A program made the translations under genes and the position numbers. 64,000 nucleotides of DNA from Celeribacter litoreus. Lineage in GTDB: Bacteria; Pseudomonadota; Alphaproteobacteria; Rhodobacterales; Rhodobacteraceae. The stretch lies in contig NZ_JAIUFY010000005.1 of NCBI RefSeq assembly GCF_020165855.1, positions 372,001 to 436,000 of the forward strand, given 5' to 3'. The notes below the pieces were generated by a model. The model saw only the letters and a program-made list of their open reading frames with translations. It was not told where the DNA came from and did no database searches. Position 1 is the stretch's first letter; each line of letters opens with the position of its first letter. Positions 37,009 to 45,957 of this stretch are shown one piece after another.

Positions 37009-38601
37009 ATGTCGGAGACACTGACCGCGCTCGGCGGGATAGGATTGTTCCTGCTCGGCATGAAAATCATGACTGAGGCGCTGCGCGAAGCGGCGGGGGC
37101 AAATCTGCGTTCTTTGCTGGCACGGTTTACCACGACGCCTTTGCACGGCGTTGCGAGCGGTGCTGTGACAACGGCCATCATTCAATCGTCTTCGGCGACA
37201 ACGGTGATGACCGTGGGGTTCGTTGGTGCAGGGCTACTGAGTTTTCCGCAGGCCATTGGCGTGATCTACGGCGCCAATATCGGCACGACCGTGACCGGTT
37301 GGATTATCTCGCTGATCGGGCTCAAATTGCAGCTGGGCAGGATGGCGATGGGCCTCTTGTTCGTGGCGAGCCTTGCCCTGCTTTTGTCTGACGGGCGCGC
37401 CGCGCGGGTGGGGCGGATTGCGGCGGGGTTCTGTCTGCTCTTTATCGGTCTGGATACCATGCAGGACGCCATGCAGGGCGCGGGCGGGTGGATTACCTCT
37501 GCCTGGGCGTCCGGAACCGGACTTGTCGGAATGTTTGCAATGGCGGCGCTTGGTCTGGTCATTACGATGGTGATGCAGTCGTCCTCGGCGGCGATTGCGG
37601 TCGTTCTGGTTCTGTTGGTCAGCGGGACAATGCCTCTGATACAGGCGGCGTCAGCCGTCATCGGGATGAACTTGGGCACCACCATCACGGCGCTCCTTGC
37701 CGCGATTGGGGGATCGCGTTCGATGCAGCAAACATCGATTGCGAATGTGCTGTTCAATCTTGGCACCATGATCATTGCGTTTCCCATCCTCCTGATCATC
37801 GCGGGCCCGCTGGAGGCGTTAGCAGCGCACACCGGAGCGGATACCGCGCTCGTCTTGTTTCACACCGGGTTCAACGTTCTGGGCACTCTGGTGTTTTTGC
37901 CGTTCACCCATCAGTTCGCGGCTTTGGTTGAACGGATACGCCCTGATTTGAGTGGGGACACGTCGCCGGAGTTGGACCCACGGCTACTGAGCGACGAGGG
38001 CGCGGCGATGCAGAGCGCGCGCACCGTCGTGACATGGGCGGCCCGCGAGGTTTTCTCCGCCTATTCTCTCGCACTTGGTTCACAAGGCGACTTGCGACGC
38101 TTGTCTGCGCTGGAGCCGCGCGTTGCGATGAAGTTGGAAGACCTGAAGGCCTATATGGCCAAGATATCGATTCCGAATAACAAGCCTACCGAAGCCGCAG
38201 CCTTTGCAGCCCTGATGCACCAAGCTGATCATCTCGTGCGTCTGTTGGAACAGTCGCGGCATCGCAGCTTCATACCGGTTCTGAAAGAAGACCTCGTCAC
38301 GCGACGCCCTGCGACGTGGTTCGCGGGCTGCCTGTCGCCGGACAGAACACTGGACCTCTCCGAAATTGGTGAACGGATGTCTCGTATGGTTGCCTCGCTC
38401 GCGCATCGTTTCTCGCGCAACCGGCGCGGCCTACTGTTGGGGGAGCATGCGGGGATCTATTCCATACAGGAAACGTTTCAGGTGACAGACGCCATGCGAT
38501 GGCTCACCCGCGTCATGCACAATGTTCAGCGTGTCGGCGAATACGACGCCGTGGTGCGAGACAATCTGGGACATGAGACCCCATCCGAGCTTGGCACATA
38601 G
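37009..38601 (+). CDS. Na/Pi cotransporter family protein with PhoU-like C-terminus
   Basis: 530 residues. Two inverted PNaS repeats each have the QSSSA substrate motif (AIIQSSSATTVMTVGFVGAG and TMVMQSSSAAIAVVLVLL). About eight or nine membrane helices are followed by a helical PhoU-like cytoplasmic domain (about 330-530). It probably takes up or exports phosphate with sodium; direction is not predictable. ATG at 37009 follows a GAGACGAGG-type ribosome site. It is the first gene after the right repeat and appears to be backbone chromosome. Confidence 0.88.
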   Translation: MSETLTALGGIGLFLLGMKIMTEALREAAGANLRSLLARFTTTPLHGVASGAVTTAIIQSSSATTVMTVGFVGAGLLSFPQAIGVIYGANIGTTVTGWIISLIGLKLQLGRMAMGLLFVASLALLLSDGRAARVGRIAAGFCLLFIGLDTMQDAMQGAGGWITSAWASGTGLVGMFAMAALGLVITMVMQSSSAAIAVVLVLLVSGTMPLIQAASAVIGMNLGTTITALLAAIGGSRSMQQTSIANVLFNLGTMIIAFPILLIIAGPLEALAAHTGADTALVLFHTGFNVLGTLVFLPFTHQFAALVERIRPDLSGDTSPELDPRLLSDEGAAMQSARTVVTWAAREVFSAYSLALGSQGDLRRLSALEPRVAMKLEDLKAYMAKISIPNNKPTEAAAFAALMHQADHLVRLLEQSRHRSFIPVLKEDLVTRRPATWFAGCLSPDRTLDLSEIGERMSRMVASLAHRFSRNRRGLLLGEHAGIYSIQETFQVTDAMRWLTRVMHNVQRVGEYDAVVRDNLGHETPSELGT

Positions 38602-38796
38602 ACAGACGCTCACCGCATCAGTCGTCTCCGCTGCTCGGATCGCCGCTGTGCCGACGCGAGAGGCGAGCCCTTGGCCTCTGTGCGCGATCCGCGTGCCGCT
38701 GCCGATGAGATGCCGTTTGGTGCCCCGTGTTGCGGCGTTCCAGAAGCAGTCGATTTCTTCCCCGTCGATGGCGACAAAGGAGACTATGCGTGTCAT
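38431..38796 (-). CDS. Doubtful ORF antisense to the Na/Pi gene end (121 aa)
   Basis: ATG at 38796 is preceded by an excellent AAGGAG at seven bases on the minus strand, and the first 60 residues (MTRIVSFVAIDGEEIDCFW...) lie in otherwise gene-free sequence. The last 57 codons overlap the 3' end of the Na/Pi gene antisense. No family recognised. It may be a short gene degraded at its 3' end or a chance frame. Confidence 0.3.
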   Translation of the reverse strand: MTRIVSFVAIDGEEIDCFWNAATRGTKRHLIGSGTRIAHRGQGLASRVGTAAIRAAETTDAVSVCLCAKLGWGLMSQIVSHHGVVFADTLNIVHDAGEPSHGVCHLKRFLYGIDPRMLPQQ

Positions 38797-38895
38797 CTTG
38801 TGGCTCCTTGGGGGCTGGACGCGCACAGATGCAATGACTTGAGCTATGCCAAGCGAATAAGGCGACAGCCTTAGTTCATTTTCAAGGAGGGAATT

Positions 38896-38971
38896 TGGTG
38901 GAGCCTAGCGGGATCGAACCGCTGACCTCCTGCATGCCATGCAGGCGCTCTCCCAGCTGAGCTAAGGCCCC
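38896..38971 (-). tRNA. tRNA-Ala (anticodon GGC)
   Basis: 76-base cloverleaf with encoded CCA. The anticodon loop ATGGCAT gives GGC, reading GCC and GCU codons. The acceptor stem is fully paired and carries G3:U70. All four stems are intact. Its 3' half is the apparent source of the two degenerate tRNA-like repeats at 24.6 and 36.8 kb. Confidence 0.96.
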
Positions 38972-39111
38972 AAAACCAATTCGGTGATCGCGTTGCTATC
39001 GGGTACGGAAGGCGTCTGTCTTCCGTGAGGCGCTTCCTAATTCCTCTGCATTTTACGTGCAAGAGAAAAAAGCGGTAGGGGGCGGATTTTTTCGCCCCCC
39101 GTTAGAAGCGC

Positions 39112-39423
39112 TTAGTCGTCGTCGTCAGATGCGACGTCGGCGATTTCGTCGAGCGAGACATTGTCGTCATCGTCGTCGTCATCGAGCAGGTCGTCATCAA
39201 TATCCAGATCGGTATCGTCTTCGACGAGCAGATCATCTTCGTCGTCGAGGTCCTGCGCTTGCGGCTGAACCTTTTCGGCAATCGCGACGCGCGACTTGTT
39301 GTTCGCGTCGAAGGTCACGATCTCGCCGGTGTAAGGAGACACGATCGGATCGCGGTTCAGGTCGTAAAACCGTTTGCCGGTGGTGGGGCAAACACGTTTT
39401 GTACCCCATTCCTCATTGGGCAT
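39112..39423 (-). CDS. FYDLN-acid domain protein (TIGR02300 family)
   Basis: 103 residues. The N-terminal half reads WGTKRVCPTTGKRFYDLNRD with the family's FYDLN signature and KDPIVSPYTGE-like context. The C-terminal half is extremely acidic, with long runs of Asp (LDIDDDLLDDDDDDD). It is a conserved alphaproteobacterial protein of unknown function, with a possible single-Cys zinc-ribbon-like head. ATG at 39423 follows a good AAAGGG. The Asp-rich tail is encoded by a GAC/GAT-rich, repetitive tract that could be prone to length change. Confidence 0.9.
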   Translation of the reverse strand: MPNEEWGTKRVCPTTGKRFYDLNRDPIVSPYTGEIVTFDANNKSRVAIAEKVQPQAQDLDDEDDLLVEDDTDLDIDDDLLDDDDDDDNVSLDEIADVASDDDD

Positions 39424-39580
39424 GCGAAATCCCTTTCATTCTGATCCAACTGTGGAGACCCGCGGGCCTTGCCATATCTCGGAGAGGCTGTCAAAGCCTT
39501 TTGGCTGAAAAAGCGGTGAACTCTGTGGTGTGGGACCGTGTAGCACGATAAGACTCTTTGGAAAAGCGGACGGGTGTCAG

Positions 39581-40276
39581 GTGGGAACGATTGTCCTAGA
39601 CGGTGACAGGCAGGTCAAAGTGGTGCTCCGGCGGTCCTCACGGGCGCGGCGAATGTCGCTTCGTGTGTCGCGTTTGGACGGTCGTGTGACGCTCACGTTG
39701 CCCAATCGCGTGCCGGCCTCTGAGGGGCAGGCCTTTGTCGAGGAAAAGCGCGACTGGATTCTGTCTCAGGTGGAGGCGCAGGTGCCGCAGCAGGCGCTCC
39801 GGTTGGGGGCGCTGGTGCCGTTTCTGGGCACGGAGCTGGAGTTGGTCCCAGGTGCAGGGCGGTCGGCGCGTCTCAACGGGCAGGTGCTTGAAGTGCCGGG
39901 CGACGAGGCGATGGTGCCGACCCGTGTGAAAGCTTTCCTGAAGGTGCAGGCGCAGACGCGCTTGCGGGCGGCGTCGGATTACTATGCCCGCGTGCTCGGC
40001 GTGTCCTATGGCCGGATCAGTATTCGGGATACGCGGTCGCGGTGGGGATCGTGCACGTCTGATGGGAACCTGATGTATTCATGGCGGCTCGTGATGGCGC
40101 CGGAGGCGGTGCTGAACTACGTGGCGGCGCATGAGGTGGCGCATCGGTTGGAGATGAACCATTCGGAGCGGTTCTGGGCGCAGGTGGCGCGGGCCTGTCC
40201 GGAATATGAGACCCATCGCCAGTGGCTCCGCGTGCATGGGCACGGCCTCCATGCCTGGCGGTTCGAAGTGGATTGA
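39581..40276 (+). CDS. SprT/YgjP-type zinc metallopeptidase (DUF45)
   Basis: 231 residues from GTG 39581. The zinc motif AAHEVAHRLEMNHSERFW (HEVAH with downstream His/Glu) and the preceding SIRDTRSRWGSCTSDGNLMY define the M48-related YgjP/DUF45 family. The N-terminal part is the usual beta-rich segment (VVLRRSSRARRMSLRVSRLD). Physiological substrate unknown. The frame is open from a GTG at 39530, but that would add an atypical 17-residue leader. The stop is 32 bases before the GntR start, with a palindrome in that gap, so the regulator could be partly co-transcribed. Confidence 0.85.
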   Translation: MGTIVLDGDRQVKVVLRRSSRARRMSLRVSRLDGRVTLTLPNRVPASEGQAFVEEKRDWILSQVEAQVPQQALRLGALVPFLGTELELVPGAGRSARLNGQVLEVPGDEAMVPTRVKAFLKVQAQTRLRAASDYYARVLGVSYGRISIRDTRSRWGSCTSDGNLMYSWRLVMAPEAVLNYVAAHEVAHRLEMNHSERFWAQVARACPEYETHRQWLRVHGHGLHAWRFEVD

Positions 40277-40289
40277 CCTTTCCTGCGTT

Positions 40290-40299
40290 TGTGATCACA
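40290..40299. promoter_or_regulatory. TGTGATCACA palindrome before the GntR gene
   Basis: Perfect 10-base palindrome nine bases upstream of the regulator's ATG. The identical sequence occurs in pairs upstream of sucC and sdhC. The position over the translation start region suits autorepression; that is inference. Confidence 0.6.
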
Positions 40300-40308
40300 T
40301 TCGCGCGC

Positions 40309-40962
40309 ATGATTACGCCGACCACTCGACATCCCGACCATTCCAGTGCTGCGCATGACCGGATCTACCGGAGCCTGCGCACTAAGATAATGCACGGAGA
40401 ATTCCGTCCAGGAGAGTCGCTGACGCTCCGCGGGATTGGCAAGATGTTCGATGTGTCCATGACGCCATCGCGCGAAGCGGTGCGCCGTTTGGTAGCGGAC
40501 GGGGGGCTGATTCTGTCGGCTTCCGGACGGGTTAGCACGCCGGAGCTCTCGAACGAACGGATTGAGGAGTTGGCTTCCATCCGCGCGCTCATTGAGCCGG
40601 AACTGGCGTCGCGCGCGCTGCCAAGGGCGCATATTGCGCTGATCGAGCGGTTGCAGACCATCAACGGCACAATTGCGGAGATGGTCGCGAAACATGATGA
40701 CGTTGGCTACATCCGCGCGAATCTCGAATTCCACCGGACGCTCTATCTGCGGGCGCAGGCGCCTGCGATGCTCGCGCTTACAGAAACGGTGTGGCTGCAA
40801 CTCGGGCCAACGATGCGGGCGCTTTATGCGCGTCTGAACCGGACCGAAGTGCCGCACAACCATCGCCTGATCGTTGCGGCTCTGCGTGCGGGGGATGAGC
40901 CAGGGCTCAGGCTCGCAGTGCGCTCCGACGTGACGGGCGGATTGCGGATGCTCACCGTTTGA
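40309..40962 (+). CDS. GntR/FCD-family transcriptional regulator (AkgR-like candidate)
   Basis: 217 residues. The N-terminal winged helix (DRIYRSLRTKIMHGEFRPGE, LTLRGIGKMFDVSMTPSREA, VRRLVADGGL) is typical of GntR. The C-terminal FCD ligand domain is helical with the metal/ligand histidine context (ANLEFHRTLYLRA, PHNHRLIVAAL). Start ATG 40309; frame upstream is only overlap with the peptidase. It lies in the TCA-cycle neighbourhood and shares the TGTGATCACA palindrome with the sucC and sdhC promoters. In Rhodobacter sphaeroides the GntR regulator AkgR activates TCA genes; orthology is likely but not proven, so no symbol is given. Confidence 0.85.
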   Translation: MITPTTRHPDHSSAAHDRIYRSLRTKIMHGEFRPGESLTLRGIGKMFDVSMTPSREAVRRLVADGGLILSASGRVSTPELSNERIEELASIRALIEPELASRALPRAHIALIERLQTINGTIAEMVAKHDDVGYIRANLEFHRTLYLRAQAPAMLALTETVWLQLGPTMRALYARLNRTEVPHNHRLIVAALRAGDEPGLRLAVRSDVTGGLRMLTV

Positions 40963-41076
40963 GGGCGCGGTCAGCTATCACGCCATGACAAGGCGGTAGG
41001 GCGCTCGCGGCGCTTGACCTTTCGCGTCGGGCAGAGTCTCTTGAACCCCACTGTTCTGATATGAAGGCCCTGCACG

Positions 41077-41550
41077 ATGCGCTATCTCGAGATGACGGAA
41101 ATGATGACGCCCGATCTGGCGAACTTTTCGGGGAAAGTGCACGGTGGTGCGCTCTTGCGGTTGTTGGACCTCGTCGCGTTTTCCTGCGCCTCGCGGTATT
41201 CTGGCAAATATGCGGTGACGCTCTCCGTTGATCAGGTGATGTTCAAACAGCCGATCCACGTGGGCGAGCTCGTGCATTTCAAAGCAACCGTGAACCATGT
41301 GGGGCGCTCCTCCATGGAGATCGGCATTCGCGTGGAGGCGGAGGACATTCGTTCGCGCAATGTGCGACACACGAATTCCTGCTACTTCACGATGGTCGCG
41401 GTCGATGATGCGGGGAAGACGGCAGAGGTGCCGCGCTTTACCCCCGAGACCGAAGTGGACGCGCGCCGCTGGCAGGCCGCTGAAATCCGTAAAGAGTTGC
41501 GCAAGGAACATGCCAAGCGCCTCGAAGCGGCGGCTCAGGGCGGTGTGTAA
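41077..41550 (+). CDS. Acyl-CoA thioesterase (hotdog fold, YciA/BACH type)
   Basis: 157 residues. The hotdog motif NFSGKVHGGALLRLLDLVAF and YAVTLSVDQVMFKQPIHVGE with RSSMEIGIRVEAED are typical of the acyl-CoA hydrolase family. It hydrolyses acyl-CoA to free CoA and acid; chain-length preference cannot be read. Start ATG 41077. It is a single gene followed by a strong terminator and convergent with the SDR gene. Confidence 0.88.
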   Translation: MRYLEMTEMMTPDLANFSGKVHGGALLRLLDLVAFSCASRYSGKYAVTLSVDQVMFKQPIHVGELVHFKATVNHVGRSSMEIGIRVEAEDIRSRNVRHTNSCYFTMVAVDDAGKTAEVPRFTPETEVDARRWQAAEIRKELRKEHAKRLEAAAQGGV

Positions 41551-41581
41551 GCAGGGCGAATGTTGGCCTGTTCCAGCTAAA

Positions 41582-41607
41582 AAAGACCCGCCGGTGAGCG
41601 GGTCTTT
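41582..41607. terminator. Bidirectional terminator, thioesterase/SDR
   Basis: Perfect 10-bp stem AAAGACCCGC / GCGGGTCTTT with a 6-base loop between the two convergent genes; A/T tails serve both directions. Confidence 0.88.
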
Positions 41608-41631
41608 GTCTGTTTGAAGGGAGTGTCCGCC

Positions 41632-42396
41632 TTAGACGGAAGCTGCGCCGCCACCGCCATCGATCCGGTAGTAGGCGCCGGTGATGAAAGAGGCCTTGTC
41701 GCTCGCGAGGAAGAGCATCAGGTCCGCGATCTCATCAGCTTCCGCGTAGCGTTTGAGCGGCACGGAATTCTCGAACTGCTTGCGGGCCTTTTCCTCGTGA
41801 CCTTTGGCGGCGTTGGTCTCGATTGAGCGCATCATCTGTGTGTCCACGCCCGAGGGGCAGACTGCGTTCACGCGAATGCCGTGGTCTGCCACTTCGAGGG
41901 CAACGGATTTGTTGATCCCGATGACCGCGTGTTTGGAAGCCACATAAGCGCTCATGCCGGGCGCGCCGAGCAGCCCGCCGTTGGAGGCCGTGTTGACCAC
42001 GGCGCCGGATCCCTGCGCTTTCATCTGTGTGAGCACATGCTTTAGTCCGAGGAACACGCCGACGACGTTGATGTTGAGCACGGCTTCGTAGTTTTCGACG
42101 GTTTGTTCCGTGATCGGTTTGAAGCTGCCGTTGATGCCCGCGTTGTTCACAAACACGTCGATCCGGCCGAATTTTTCGACGGTTGCGTCGACGTAGGCTT
42201 TGACCTGATCCTCTTTCGACACATCTGCTGACAGCAACAGCGCGTCGGGCAGATCGCTGGCTGCTTTTTGGAGCGCGTCGAGCTTGAGATCCACGAGGGC
42301 GAGTTTCGCGCCCTCTTTGGCGAATTTGCGGGCCGCGGCGATGCCGATCCCGCCGGCTGCGCCGGTGATCAAAACGACTTTGTCTTTGAAATCCAT
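41632..42396 (-). CDS. Short-chain dehydrogenase/reductase
   Basis: 254 residues, classical SDR. The cofactor motif is LITGAAGGIGIAAARKFA, with VNNAGINGSF, the catalytic Ser in VVNTASNGGL, and Tyr/Lys in YVASKHAVIG. DLKLDAL after beta-2 favours NAD(H). The C-terminus ends GAYYRIDGGGGAASV. The ATG at 42396 is preceded by AAAGGAG; the longer open frame upstream is not coding. The substrate is unknown. It follows lpdA on the same strand but is separated from it by a terminator. Confidence 0.88.
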   Translation of the reverse strand: MDFKDKVVLITGAAGGIGIAAARKFAKEGAKLALVDLKLDALQKAASDLPDALLLSADVSKEDQVKAYVDATVEKFGRIDVFVNNAGINGSFKPITEQTVENYEAVLNINVVGVFLGLKHVLTQMKAQGSGAVVNTASNGGLLGAPGMSAYVASKHAVIGINKSVALEVADHGIRVNAVCPSGVDTQMMRSIETNAAKGHEEKARKQFENSVPLKRYAEADEIADLMLFLASDKASFITGAYYRIDGGGGAASV

Positions 42397-42540
42397 AATG
42401 TACTCCTTTGCCCTTCGGGCTCTTTCTTTATTTGTACGGACCAAGGATAGGGCGGGGCTGCTGGGCAACGACGCGCATCCGTGAACAGGGGGAGCGCGCA
42501 GATGCAGATCTCGGGACGCAGTATTCTGAAAAGGCACGAA

Positions 42541-42567
42541 AAAAGGCGGCCCGTAGGCCGCCTCTCT
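42541..42567 (-). terminator. Terminator of lpdA
   Basis: 8-bp GC stem AGGCGGCC / GGCCGCCT with a CGTA loop, ending in a T4 run on the minus strand, 23 bases past the lpdA stop. Confidence 0.85.
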
Positions 42568-42589
42568 ATTGGTTCGACTGTCGCCGCGA

Positions 42590-43984
42590 TTACGCGTGGA
42601 TCGGGCCGTCGCCACAGGCCAGAGCGGCTTCGCGCACGGCTTCGGAGTAGGTCGGGTGGGCGTGGCAGGTCAGGGCGATGTCCTGAGCGGAGCCGCCGTA
42701 TTCCATAGCCACACAGATCTCGTGGATCATGTCGCCGGCTGCCGGCCCGATGATCGCAGCGCCGAGCACGCGGTCGGTTTCTGCGTCCACGATCAGTTTG
42801 ACGAAACCGTCACCCTGGAACACTGCTTTCGCTCGGGCGTTGCCCATGAAGGAGAACTTGCCAACTTTGATCTTGCGGCCTTCGGCTTTGAGGGCCGCTT
42901 CGGTTTTGCCGACGGTGGCAACCTCTGGCGAGGTATAGATCACGCCCGGGATGACGTCGTAGTTCACGTGGCCATGCTTGCCAGCGAGCACTTCTGCGAC
43001 GGCCATGCCTTCGTCTTCGGCTTTGTGGGCCAACATAGGTCCGACGATGGCGTCACCGATGGCGTAGATGCCCGGCACGTTGGTTGCCCAATGCGCGTCG
43101 GTTTTGATCTGGCCGCGCTCTGTGAACTCGACGCCGATCTCTGCAAGGCCGAGGCCCTCGGTGAACGGCTTGCGGCCCGTGGCGACGAGAACGGTGTCTG
43201 CGTCGATCGTGACTTCGCTGTCGTCTTTCTTGAGCTTGTAGGTAAGCTTGGCTTTGCTCTTTGTGGTTTCGACGCCCTGAACGGCGGCACCGAGAACAAA
43301 GTTGATGCCCTGCTTCTCAAGCAGCTTTTTGAAAGAGCGCTGCACATCGCCGTCCATGCCCGGAGTGATGGCGTCCATGTATTCCACAACGGTCACTTCC
43401 GAGCCGAGACGGGCGTAAACGGAGCCAAGCTCGAGACCGATCACACCTGCGCCGATGACGACGAGTTTCTTTGGGATCTTCGGCAGTTCGAGCGCACCGG
43501 TGCTGTCCACCACGATGCCCGCGTCATTGTCGACTTCGACACCCGGAAGGGAGGTCGGCACGGAGCCGGAGGCGATCACGATGTTCTTTGCTTCGTGCAC
43601 TTCGTCACCGACTTTGACTTTGCCAGCCGCCGGAATGGAGCCGTAGCCTTTGAGCCAGTCGATTTTGTTCTTTTTGAACAGGAACTCGATGCCGCCGGTG
43701 TTCTGACCGACAACGTCATCTTTGTAGGATTTCATTTGCGCCCAATCGACGGACGGGGCTTTGCCCTTGAGGCCCATGGTGGCGAAGTTGTGCTCTGCTT
43801 CGTGCAGGTGGTGCGTCGCGTTCAGGAGCGCTTTGGACGGGATGCAGCCCACGTTGAGGCAGGTGCCGCCGAGCGTCTCACGGCCTTCGACCACGGCGGT
43901 CTTGAGACCGAGCTGGGCGCAGCGAATGGCGGAGACGTAGCCGCCGGGGCCAGCGCCGATGATGATGACGTCATAGGATGCCAT
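42590..43984 (-). CDS. lpdA: Dihydrolipoyl dehydrogenase (E3)
   Basis: 464-residue FAD enzyme that reoxidises lipoamide of 2-oxoglutarate dehydrogenase. The FAD motif [20 protein letters not shown], redox disulfide [19 protein letters not shown] motif [20 protein letters not shown] and C-terminal His-Glu ([11 protein letters not shown]) are intact. ATG at 43984 is chosen; the frame extension upstream is noncoding. It is the last enzyme gene of the leftward TCA block, behind a small membrane protein gene and beyond a terminator after odhB, so it may have its own promoter. Confidence 0.95.
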   Translation of the reverse strand: MASYDVIIIGAGPGGYVSAIRCAQLGLKTAVVEGRETLGGTCLNVGCIPSKALLNATHHLHEAEHNFATMGLKGKAPSVDWAQMKSYKDDVVGQNTGGIEFLFKKNKIDWLKGYGSIPAAGKVKVGDEVHEAKNIVIASGSVPTSLPGVEVDNDAGIVVDSTGALELPKIPKKLVVIGAGVIGLELGSVYARLGSEVTVVEYMDAITPGMDGDVQRSFKKLLEKQGINFVLGAAVQGVETTKSKAKLTYKLKKDDSEVTIDADTVLVATGRKPFTEGLGLAEIGVEFTERGQIKTDAHWATNVPGIYAIGDAIVGPMLAHKAEDEGMAVAEVLAGKHGHVNYDVIPGVIYTSPEVATVGKTEAALKAEGRKIKVGKFSFMGNARAKAVFQGDGFVKLIVDAETDRVLGAAIIGPAAGDMIHEICVAMEYGGSAQDIALTCHAHPTYSEAVREAALACGDGPIHA

Positions 43985-44089
43985 GGTTTTCTCCTTGGTA
44001 AGAATTCTGGAATTGGCGGGCCGCAATGGAGCAGGGCGCCAGTATGAGGGTCGCGACCTGAGCGCCACGCATATGGTGGGGCGTCAGGG

Positions 44090-44344
44090 TCATTCGTCTT
44101 TTGCTTTCGCGGCTTTAGCGTCGTCTTTCTGCACGGCCTGAACGAGCTGCATCGCCGCCAGAGCCATCCAGAATGCGCCAAAGATTTGGCCGATCATTGC
44201 AAAGTGGGCGTTGAGAATGCCGGAGCGACCGAAAGCGGTGGCGAGGATGAGCACGATGACACCGAGAACGAGCTGCACGGCCTGCATCTGTGCCGCATCG
44301 AGACGGGCGAGGGGGGATGTCTTGCTGTTAGTCTCTTGGGTCAT
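44090..44344 (-). CDS. Small two-helix membrane protein between odhB and lpdA
   Basis: 84 residues with two hydrophobic segments (AVQLVLGVIVLILATAFG and FAMIGQIFGAFWMALAAMQLV) and charged termini (KDDAKAAKAKDE). No family recognised. It lies between odhB and lpdA on the same strand, downstream of the odhB terminator, so it may start the lpdA transcript. A role linked to the dehydrogenase complex cannot be shown. Confidence 0.7.
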   Translation of the reverse strand: MTQETNSKTSPLARLDAAQMQAVQLVLGVIVLILATAFGRSGILNAHFAMIGQIFGAFWMALAAMQLVQAVQKDDAKAAKAKDE

Positions 44345-44414
44345 GTGCGCTACACCGCTTTGCTATCGTTATTCAAGACGCGCGTGTCTGGTGAAGCTAG
44401 GGCACGCGTCTTTA

Positions 44415-44446
44415 CAAAAAAGGAGGGCGGGCCGATGGGCCCGCCC
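44415..44446 (-). terminator. Terminator of odhB
   Basis: 9-bp stem GGGCGGGCC / GGCCCGCCC with a GATG loop and a minus-strand T run (AAAAAA at 44416-44421), 11 bases beyond the odhB stop. Confidence 0.85.
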
Positions 44447-44456
44447 GCTTTATTTC

Positions 44457-45953
44457 TTACAGATCCATCAGCAGGCGACGCGGATCTTCGAGTGCTTCTT
44501 TGACGCGCACGAGGAAGGTCACGGCGCCTTTGCCGTCGACGATACGGTGATCGTAGGACAGGGCGAGATACATCATCGGGCGGATTTTGATTTCGCCGTT
44601 GATGACCATCGGACGGTCCTGGATTTTGTGCATGCCGAGGATACCGGACTGCGGGGGGTTCAGGATCGGGGAGGACATCAGGGAGCCGTAGACACCACCG
44701 TTGGAGATGGTGAAGGTGCCGCCCTGCATCTCGGCCATGGAGAGTTTACCGTCACGGGCGCGGCGGCCTTTCTCGGCGATCTCTTTTTCGATCTCTGCGA
44801 AGGATTTGTCCTGAACGTCACGGAGCACCGGAACCACGAGACCCTGCGGCGTGCCAGCGGCGATGCCCATGTTCACGTAGTTTTTGTAGACGATGTCGGT
44901 GCCGTCAATCTCGGCGTTCACTTCCGGCACTTCCTGAAGCGCGTGCACACAGGCCTTCGTGAAGAAGGACATGAAGCCGAGACGGGCGCCGTGTTTCTTC
45001 TCGAACTGGTCTTTGTATGCGTTGCGGAGCGCCATCACCTCGGTCATGTCCACCTCGTTGTAGGTGGTGAGCATGGCGGCGGTGTTTTGGGACTCTTTGA
45101 GGCGACGCGCGATGGTCTGACGGAGTTTCGTCATTTTCACGCGCTCTTCGCGCGCTGCGTCTTCTGCCGGACGCGGAGCCGCAGGCGCAGCCGCAGGAGC
45201 CGGAGCAGCCGCCGGTTTGTTCAGAGCGTTGAGCACGTCTTCTTTCATGATGCGACCGTCTTTGCCGGTGCCGGAAACGGACGCCGGATCGACGCCTTTT
45301 TCAGCCATCAGCTTGTTCGCGGACGGAGCGTTTTCGACGTCTTTGCCACCAGCGGCTGTCGGAGCAGCAGGTGCCGGAGCAGCAGCCGGAGCGGATGCGC
45401 CAGCGCCGGTGGACATCTCAGCGAGTTTACCGCCAGCAGCCACGGTGTCGCCTTCGTTTGCGATGATCGCGGTCAGAACGCCAGCCGCCGGAGCGGGCAC
45501 TTCGACGGAGACTTTATCGGTTTCGAGCTCGCAAAGCATTTCGTCGGCTTCGACAGTGTCACCAACAGCTTTGAACCAAGTTGCGACGGTGGCTTCGGTC
45601 ACGGATTCGCCGAGCGTCGGGACCATGACGTCCACAGCAGCGCCACCAGCAGCCGGAGCTTCTTCGACCATCTCGGAGTGAGCGCGCGGTTTCACGTCTT
45701 CCGGACCAGCATTGCCTTCCTCGGAAAGGGTGGCGAGCAGGGCGTCAACACCAACGGTTTCGCCTTCGGCAGCGACGATCTCGCCCAGAACGCCAGCGGC
45801 AGGGGACGGGACCTCGACGGTCACTTTGTCGGTTTCCAGCTCACACAGCATTTCGTCTACGGCGACAGTTTCGCCCGGCTTTTTGAACCATGTTGCGACG
45901 GTCGCTTCGGTGACAGATTCACCAAGGGTTGGAACGCGGACTTCAACAGACAT
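44457..45953 (-). CDS. odhB: 2-oxoglutarate dehydrogenase E2, dihydrolipoyllysine succinyltransferase (two lipoyl domains)
   Basis: 498 residues. Two N-terminal lipoyl domains are visible, with lipoyl lysines at about 43 ([11 protein letters not shown]) and 147 ([11 protein letters not shown]). An Ala/Pro linker and the peripheral-subunit-binding domain follow ([20 protein letters not shown]). The catalytic domain has the active-site motif [20 protein letters not shown]. coli SucB has one lipoyl domain, so this is the longer form. ATG at 45953 lies four bases after the sucA stop. It transfers succinyl from lipoate to CoA in the 2-oxoglutarate dehydrogenase core. Confidence 0.95.
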   Translation of the reverse strand: MSVEVRVPTLGESVTEATVATWFKKPGETVAVDEMLCELETDKVTVEVPSPAAGVLGEIVAAEGETVGVDALLATLSEEGNAGPEDVKPRAHSEMVEEAPAAGGAAVDVMVPTLGESVTEATVATWFKAVGDTVEADEMLCELETDKVSVEVPAPAAGVLTAIIANEGDTVAAGGKLAEMSTGAGASAPAAAPAPAAPTAAGGKDVENAPSANKLMAEKGVDPASVSGTGKDGRIMKEDVLNALNKPAAAPAPAAAPAAPRPAEDAAREERVKMTKLRQTIARRLKESQNTAAMLTTYNEVDMTEVMALRNAYKDQFEKKHGARLGFMSFFTKACVHALQEVPEVNAEIDGTDIVYKNYVNMGIAAGTPQGLVVPVLRDVQDKSFAEIEKEIAEKGRRARDGKLSMAEMQGGTFTISNGGVYGSLMSSPILNPPQSGILGMHKIQDRPMVINGEIKIRPMMYLALSYDHRIVDGKGAVTFLVRVKEALEDPRRLLMDL

Positions 45954-45957
45954 GTGA

